A stretch of 59,016 nt of DNA from Hyphomonadaceae bacterium BRH_c29 (GTDB lineage: Bacteria > Pseudomonadota > Alphaproteobacteria > Caulobacterales > Hyphomonadaceae). Below, piece by piece: positions 55,382 to 59,016 of this stretch. The notes below the pieces were generated by a model. That model made no database searches. It was not told where the DNA came from and saw nothing but the letters and a program-made list of their open reading frames with translations. The position numbers were made by a program, and so were the translations under genes. Each line of letters begins with the position of its first letter. Positions within the stretch are counted from its first letter, which is position 1. The stretch lies in NCBI GenBank assembly GCA_000961695.1, contig LADW01000094.1, forward strand, positions 1-59,016. The letters run 5' to 3'.

Positions 55382-55981
55382 ATGATTGCCCTATCTGAAC
55401 AGGAACGCCGCATTCTCAGCATCGCCGCACCCGTGGCGGAGTCGCTGGGCATGGAGATCGTGCGCCTGCGTATCCAGGGCGGGCGCCGGCCACACCTTCA
55501 GATCATGGCCGAGAAGGCCGGCGGCGCGCCGACAGACGTCGAAGACTGCGCGCGCCTGTCCCGCAGCCTCAGCCCGGTGTTCGAAGACGCCGACCCGATC
55601 AAGGAAGCCTACACGCTGGAGGTTTCGACCCCCGGCATTGATCGCCCGCTGACAAGGGAAGGGGACTTTGCCCGCTGGGTCGGTCATCTTGTGAAGATCG
55701 AACTGGCGCGTCCGATTGACGGTCGCCGCCGCTTTTCCGGCGTGATCATGAGCGAAGACGAAGACGGGGCGCATATCGAGCTTGAAGACGATGTCGAGCT
55801 GGTGGCCCATGTTCATGAAATGAGCCGCGCGAGCCTCATCCTCACCGATGAGCTGATCGAAGCGGCCCGTGCGGCAGGCAATCTGCCGCCGCAACCCGAC
55901 GAAGATGACCTTGGCGATCTGGAGATCGACGAGGCCGAAGACGATACTGATATCAACGAAGAGACCGGAGACGTCCAATGA
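55382..55981 (+). CDS. rimP: Ribosome maturation factor RimP
   Basis: A 199-residue protein with the RimP pattern: MEIVRLRIQGGRRPHLQIMAEK, then VEDCARLSRSLSPVFEDADPI and LEVSTPGIDRPLTREGDFARWVGHLVKI. It has an acidic C-terminal tail. RimP aids maturation of the 30S subunit. It overlaps nusA by 4 bases, which supports an operon with nusA-ylxR-infB. Confidence 0.95.
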   Translation: MIALSEQERRILSIAAPVAESLGMEIVRLRIQGGRRPHLQIMAEKAGGAPTDVEDCARLSRSLSPVFEDADPIKEAYTLEVSTPGIDRPLTREGDFARWVGHLVKIELARPIDGRRRFSGVIMSEDEDGAHIELEDDVELVAHVHEMSRASLILTDELIEAARAAGNLPPQPDEDDLGDLEIDEAEDDTDINEETGDVQ

Positions 55982-57753
55982 GCGCTATCGGCGTTTCAGC
56001 CAACAGGCTCGAAATCCTGCAGATCGCCAAAGCTGTGGCTGAAGAGAAGTCGATCGACCAGTCGATCGTCATCGAAGCCATGCAGGAAGCCATCGAGAAG
56101 GCTGCCAAGGCAAAATACGGCCAGGAACACGACATCCGCGCGATGATCGACCCGGTCACGGGCGAGCAGACCCTGCTGCGCGTGCTGACGGTCGTGTCCG
56201 ACGAGAATTTCGAAGACGACGCCAAACAGCTGCGTCTTGCTGATGCCAAGAAGATCGACCCGTCGCTGGGCCTTGGCGGCGAGCTGACCGAAGAGCTGCC
56301 GCCCTTCGATTTCGGCCGTGTCGCTGCCCAGACCGCCAAACAGGTCATCATGCAGAAAGTGCGCGATGCCGAGCGCGACCGTCAGTACAGCGAATACAAG
56401 GACCGCGTTGGCGAAGTCATCTCGGGCGTCGTCAAGCGCGTCGAGTATGGCCATGTGATCGTCGATCTCGGCCGCGCCGAAGGCATCATCCGCCGCAATG
56501 ACGGCATCCCGCGCGAGAACTTCCAGCCGAACGACCGCGTGCGCGCCTATCTCTACAAGGTCAGCCGCGAGACCAAGGGTCCGCAGATCTTCCTGTCGCG
56601 CGCTGCGCCGGAGTTCATGATCAAGCTGTTCGCGCAGGAAGTGCCGGAAGTTTACGAGGGCGTGATCGAGATCAAGGCCTGTTCCCGTGATGCGGGTTCG
56701 CGCGCCAAGATCGGCGTGATTTCCAATGACAGCTCGATTGATCCGGTCGGCGCCTGTGTCGGTATGCGCGGTGCGCGCGTGCAGGCTGTTGTCGGCGAAC
56801 TGTCGGGCGAGAAGATCGACATCATTCCGTGGAGCTATGACAGCGCGACCTTCATCGTGAACGCATTGCAGCCGGCCGAAGTGTCGAAAGTGGTGCTGGA
56901 CGAAGATGAGCGCCGCGTGGAAGTTGTCGTCGCTGACGACCAGTTCCCGCTTGCCATTGGCCGCCGCGGCCAGAACGTCCGCCTCGCGTCCCAGCTGACC
57001 GGCTGGCAGATCGACCTGGTCACCGAGAGCGCCGATTCCGAGCGTCGCCAGCGTGAATTCCAGGAGCGGACTGACCTGTTCATGAAGGCGCTCGACGCTG
57101 ACGAAACACTGGCCCAGCTGCTGGCGTCTGAAGGCTTCGAGACGGTCGAAGAGATCGCTTATGTGGCGCCGGAAGACTTCATCACGATTGAAGGCTTTGA
57201 CGAGGACGTTGCGGCTGAGCTGCAGGAACGTGCCCGTGAATTCCTTGAGCGCCTGGCCGCTGAAAACGATGCCAAGCGCAAGGAACTGGGTGTCGATGAT
57301 GCCGTGATGGCGCTCGACAGCATGACGCCGAGCTTTGCGGTGCGTCTCGGCGAAGAAGGCGTGAAGACGCTGGACGACGTCGCCGGCCTCGTTCCGGACG
57401 ATATCACGGGCTGGCGCGAGCCGGGCCCGGATGGCAAGCCGGTCTGGGTCGAAGGCATCCTGAAGAAGGGCGAAATGCGCAAGGACGACGCCCAGATGTT
57501 CATCATGAAGGCGCGCGTTGCTGCGGGCTGGATTGAGGCGGACGCTATCGAACAGATGATCGCCGCTCAGAAAGAGGCCGAAGTGCCGCAAGAGCTGACC
57601 GAGGAAGAGCGGGCTCTGCTCGCCCTCAACACGCTCGATGGCAGCAGCCATGACGAAGAGATCGACCTGGGTGACCTCGGTGACCTCGACGATCTCGACC
57701 TGGATGCTTTAGCAGCGGAGGGCGGCGATGACGAAGCCGCACCCGGAGAGTGA
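55978..57753 (+). CDS. nusA: Transcription elongation/antitermination factor NusA
   Basis: A 591-residue NusA. It has the N-terminal RNA polymerase-binding domain, an S1 domain (near 135-200), two KH domains (RDAGSRAKIGV, VGACVGMRGARV and AIGRRGQNVRLASQLTGW), and two C-terminal helix-hairpin-helix acidic repeats (ETLAQLLASEGFETVEEIA and SFAVRLGEEGVKTLDDVA). It modulates pausing, termination and antitermination. It overlaps ylxR by 26 bases. Confidence 0.97.
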   Translation: MSAIGVSANRLEILQIAKAVAEEKSIDQSIVIEAMQEAIEKAAKAKYGQEHDIRAMIDPVTGEQTLLRVLTVVSDENFEDDAKQLRLADAKKIDPSLGLGGELTEELPPFDFGRVAAQTAKQVIMQKVRDAERDRQYSEYKDRVGEVISGVVKRVEYGHVIVDLGRAEGIIRRNDGIPRENFQPNDRVRAYLYKVSRETKGPQIFLSRAAPEFMIKLFAQEVPEVYEGVIEIKACSRDAGSRAKIGVISNDSSIDPVGACVGMRGARVQAVVGELSGEKIDIIPWSYDSATFIVNALQPAEVSKVVLDEDERRVEVVVADDQFPLAIGRRGQNVRLASQLTGWQIDLVTESADSERRQREFQERTDLFMKALDADETLAQLLASEGFETVEEIAYVAPEDFITIEGFDEDVAAELQERAREFLERLAAENDAKRKELGVDDAVMALDSMTPSFAVRLGEEGVKTLDDVAGLVPDDITGWREPGPDGKPVWVEGILKKGEMRKDDAQMFIMKARVAAGWIEADAIEQMIAAQKEAEVPQELTEEERALLALNTLDGSSHDEEIDLGDLGDLDDLDLDALAAEGGDDEAAPGE

Positions 57754-58405
57754 TGCCGAACTAACCGGCATTGAAGGACCTGCTGCGGACGGAAGCGATG
57801 CTTCCGTCCGACAGTGCGCCGTGACGCGAGAGCGTCTCGGCAAGGAGGCGCTTGTGCGCTTCGTGCTCTCGCCTGACGATGTCGTCACGCCAGATGTGGC
57901 GGAGAAGCTTCCGGGCCGTGGGGTCTGGATCAAAGCCGACCGCGCCGTCCTGGAGAGCGCCGTGAAGAAGAATGCGTTTGCCCGCGCATTCAAGACGACC
58001 GTCCAGGTGCCGGACGGCCTTCCGGACACGGTGGAAAAGCTGCTGTTGCAGCGTTTCATCGGACTGTTGGGCATGACGAAAAAAGGCGGCGACATCGTTC
58101 TGGGTTACGACCAGGTTCGCGATGCGCTCCCGAAGCGGTCTCCGGGCCTGTTGCTGGAGGCCTCGGACGGTGCAGAAGATGGCCGCTCGAAGCTGTATTT
58201 CCTCGCCAAAGCCCTATATAGCGGCGTGGAAGTTGCGGGTGCCCTGACATCGACTGAATTGGGCATGGCGTTCGGACGTGAGCGTGTGATACACGGTCTC
58301 GTCCGCAAGGGGCCTTTAGCCAAAGCTCTGAAAGTCGCTTATGCGCGGCTTGCCGGGTTTCGGGAGAGGCCGGAACTGAACTGGTTCGAGGATCAGGATC
58401 GGTAG
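57728..58405 (+). CDS. YlxR (DUF448) RNA-binding protein fused to an L7Ae-like domain
   Basis: A 225-residue protein. Residues about 25-90 form a YlxR domain (VRQCAVTRERLGKEALVRFV, LPGRGVWI), and residues about 105-190 an L7Ae/L30e-like RNA-binding domain (LGMTKKGGDIVLGYDQVRDAL, ending in the LGMAFGRERVIHGLVRKG region). In alphaproteobacteria the two are commonly fused between nusA and infB. It is likely a nucleoid or ribosome-associated RNA-binding factor. The start lies inside the nusA end (26-base overlap). Confidence 0.9.
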   Translation: MTKPHPESDAELTGIEGPAADGSDASVRQCAVTRERLGKEALVRFVLSPDDVVTPDVAEKLPGRGVWIKADRAVLESAVKKNAFARAFKTTVQVPDGLPDTVEKLLLQRFIGLLGMTKKGGDIVLGYDQVRDALPKRSPGLLLEASDGAEDGRSKLYFLAKALYSGVEVAGALTSTELGMAFGRERVIHGLVRKGPLAKALKVAYARLAGFRERPELNWFEDQDR

Positions 58406-58465
58406 CGAACAATCCGCCATCGTGCCAGTTGGGTGCTTTGGCCAGTATTATGATATGTAGGACGA

Positions 58466-59016
58466 ATGAGCGATACGAAAGACACTGGTGGCAATTCGGG
58501 CGGGCGCAAGCCGCTCACTGTTTCCCGCACGACGTCGGGCACGGTGAAGCAGAGCTTCAGCCATGGCCGATCCAAACAGGTCGTTGTTGAGACCAAGAAG
58601 CGCCGGACCGTTGGTCCGGGCGGGTCCGATACACCGCAGGGCTCACAGTCCTCCGGCTCCAAGACCGAGGTTTCTCTTGAGGCCAAGCTGAAGGCGATTG
58701 CTGCGCAGCGCGGGATTACCGTTGCCGAGCTGGTCGCCCAGCAGAGGGCGCTTGCGGAACGCAAGAACCAGCAGGACGCCCGCGCCAAGGAAGCCGAAAA
58801 AGACATGGCTGCTCAGGAGCGTCTCCGCACCGAGCAGGAGCGCAAGCAGCAGGAACAGAAAGAGCGTGAAGAGGCTGAAGCCCGCCGCAAGGCCGAGGAA
58901 GATGCCCGCAAGGCTCAGGAAATTGCTGACAAGGAACGCGCCGACCGTCCGGCGGCTGCCAGCAAGCCTGCGCGCGGCAAGCCTGACTTCCAGGCCACGC
59001 CGGACGCCGCTGCACC
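58466..59016 (+). CDS. infB: Translation initiation factor IF-2, N-terminal part (runs off window)
   Basis: About 183 codons are visible before the window ends. The alphaproteobacterial IF-2 N-terminus is recognisable: [36 protein letters not shown], then an IF2-N-like [24 protein letters not shown] and a long Arg/Glu/Gln coiled coil. The GTPase domain lies beyond the window. It starts 60 bases after the ylxR stop. Confidence 0.92.
   Translation, partial: MSDTKDTGGNSGGRKPLTVSRTTSGTVKQSFSHGRSKQVVVETKKRRTVGPGGSDTPQGSQSSGSKTEVSLEAKLKAIAAQRGITVAELVAQQRALAERKNQQDARAKEAEKDMAAQERLRTEQERKQQEQKEREEAEARRKAEEDARKAQEIADKERADRPAAASKPARGKPDFQATPDAAA

Noticed and set aside
55996..57651. Long minus-strand frame across nusA
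   Set aside because: Shadow of nusA; no start context and no recognisable domain.
1..59016. CRISPR arrays, tRNA/rRNA genes, transposons, prophage
   Set aside because: None could be recognised by eye; no regularly spaced repeats, tRNA-like folds, transposase or integrase reading frames were seen.

Overview
The window is chromosomal DNA from a GC-rich alphaproteobacterium. The best fit is the Caulobacterales/Hyphomonadaceae (Hyphomonas-like). This rests on an acnA gene divergent from a ccmABCDG cluster and followed by a DUF1223 gene, a miaB-phoH-ybeY-corC-lnt-xre-trmB-rimP-nusA-ylxR-infB block, cobaltochelatase cobST, a large TonB-dependent receptor, and several amidohydrolases, short-chain dehydrogenases and acyl-CoA enzymes. 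The family-level assignment is inference from gene content. No rRNA, tRNA, CRISPR array, transposase, integrase or phage gene was seen, and no gene-free stretch exceeds 300 bases.

Layout. 1-2350 is an accessory patch: a translationally coupled three-gene operon (a protein cut by the window edge, a VapC-like PIN ribonuclease, a 58-residue protein), then a zinc-ribbon membrane protein and a stand-alone WYL-domain protein on the other strand. 2350-7280 holds a D-aminoacylase-type amidohydrolase, an EamA transporter, YciB, a Nudix hydrolase and a MarR-like protein with a histone-H1-like tail. 7294-13677 holds ccmA-B-C-D-G (cytochrome c maturation) facing away from acnA, then DUF1223. 13678-18101 is a GldA/F/G-type ABC exporter operon ending in a DUF4340 gene. 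18199-20528 is purE-purK-creatininase. 20642-26442 holds a diguanylate cyclase, a YdcH-like peptide, a small membrane protein, an SDR without its catalytic residues, a Tat-exported PhoD phosphatase, an RluA-family pseudouridine synthase and a DUF3108 protein. 26699-33082 holds rpmB, two predicted lipoproteins and cobS / dienelactone hydrolase / cobT. 33090-33974 is an AT-rich single-gene islet. 34029-46399 is metabolic: HMG-CoA lyase, enoyl-CoA hydratase, hisI, a metallo-beta-lactamase lipoprotein, a GH16 glycosidase, a methylsuccinyl-CoA-dehydrogenase-like enzyme, an SDR, a TonB receptor, a GST, an Ada-like repair protein and glyoxalase I. 46483-59016 holds an AGCS symporter and the translation/RNA-maturation block running into infB at the right edge.

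How the genes work together. The right end is one mostly co-directional information-processing cluster: tRNA modification (miaB, trmB), rRNA and ribosome maturation (ybeY, rimP), transcription elongation (nusA) and initiation factor 2. A promoter (55269-55297) and a terminator-like hairpin (55320-55355) just before rimP suggest a controlled leader. metK, commonly found between the xre gene and trmB in related bacteria, is absent, and a cold-shock gene sits between trmB and rimP. The parts most worth follow-up are the PIN operon, the MarR/H1-like fusion, the AT-rich orphan gene, the rimP leader hairpin and the hairpin abutting the start codon at 21671.
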